A stretch of DNA of 64,000 nt from Hydractinia symbiolongicarpus (Eukaryota > Cnidaria > Hydrozoa > Anthoathecata > Hydractiniidae). The notes beneath the pieces are model-generated. The model ran no database searches. It was not told where the DNA came from and saw nothing but the letters and a program-made list of their open reading frames with translations. A program made the translations under genes and the position numbers. The DNA is taken from the NCBI RefSeq assembly GCF_029227915.1, contig NC_079881.1, positions 12,687,501 through 12,751,500 on the forward strand, written 5' to 3'. Positions 63,546 through 64,000 of the stretch are shown one piece after another. Position 1 is the stretch's first letter, and every line of letters begins with the position of its first letter.

Positions 63546-64000
63546 GGTCAATGGCTATTTTTATTTCACAATGCATAAATCAAAAATGTTACTTCCTAGT
63601 ATTTATTTATAACTGTGTAAAAAATCAGAAAATCGTGATGAGCAGACCTAGAGAAAATCTTTGGCGTATGAACAGACCCTAATTTATAAGTAACTTCACT
63701 ATCGCGTGTGACCAAAAATAAGAGACTAAATTTATTTTTTGGCTAAAATCCATTATATATAACTCAGGAGTGGACCATGGGAACCATCAAGATTTCTGAA
63801 GCACACAAAACTCTTCTCCACCATGTAACACCATAATTCTACATATAAAGGAATATGCAATGCAAATTTTCGTCCAAAAATTGGGTATCAAATATCAAAC
63901 CATCTCCCATAAATGAAATGTCCGATACAGGATTTTACTTGCACTCCAAAAAAAATATTAACAAAAAGTTACGTAATTAAACAGGTGTGGGAAAAATTAG
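63546..64000. other. No feature recognised
   Basis: AT-rich end of the window without supported coding sequence. Confidence 0.4.

Overview
The window is AT-rich, intron-rich animal DNA. The mix of mobile elements (Polinton-type PolB and integrase, DIRS, Penelope-like, CR1/jockey-like LINEs, PIF/Harbinger, a tRNA-derived SINE, Helitron-like ends, a long-TIR element with a PIN-like gene) fits a cnidarian best, perhaps a hydrozoan. That assignment is inference from family knowledge; nothing in the window is species-diagnostic.

Layout. 0-18 kb is a graveyard of nested elements: a Polinton-type DNA polymerase B start (1-1645, minus, running off the left edge), a Penelope-like reverse transcriptase scrap (3.6-4.2 kb), a 236-bp (AAT)n tract, a LINE tail (5.3-6.2 kb), and a DIRS-like retrotransposon (6.4-10.2 kb). 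The DIRS element is split by a 1.25-kb TTAA-flanked element that encodes a HIRAN-like protein. Then come a second LINE with an internal 304-bp tandem duplication (11.7-13.9 kb), a second truncated HIRAN element (13.9-14.6 kb), and a second broken PolB gene (14.65-18.0 kb).

18.7-51.1 kb is dominated by one host gene on the minus strand. It is a long coiled-coil protein whose coding exons I could trace with matching splice phases from the ATG at 51061 down to an acidic terminal exon at 33353-32898. An isolated acidic exon at 20033-18667 has the same acceptor phase and may be an alternative last exon. The DNA between these two exons, and the gene's large introns, hold many insertions: a tRNA-derived SINE, Helitron-like repeats, a 4.07-kb long-TIR transposon (24.67-28.74 kb), a PIF/Harbinger scrap, a second copy of the long-TIR gene family, several MITEs, and a minisatellite of about 66 bp per unit (47.37-48.24 kb).

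51-59 kb holds the end of an unrecognised minus-strand host gene (exons 56094-55812 and 52323-52187) and some orphan exon-like pieces. 59.26-62.42 kb is a compact element of about 3.15 kb with TIRs, carrying a Polinton-type integrase relic, a Gly/Ala-rich membrane-like protein and a zinc-ribbon protein resembling viral late transcription factor 3. A 226-bp piece of its integrase region is duplicated at 62.85-63.07 kb.

The most unusual items are the HIRAN-only TTAA element and its structural look-alike at 34.9 kb, the internally deleted long-TIR element whose missing middle survives in a neighbouring copy, the compact integrase element with its zinc-ribbon protein, and the two acidic candidate terminal exons of the coiled-coil gene.
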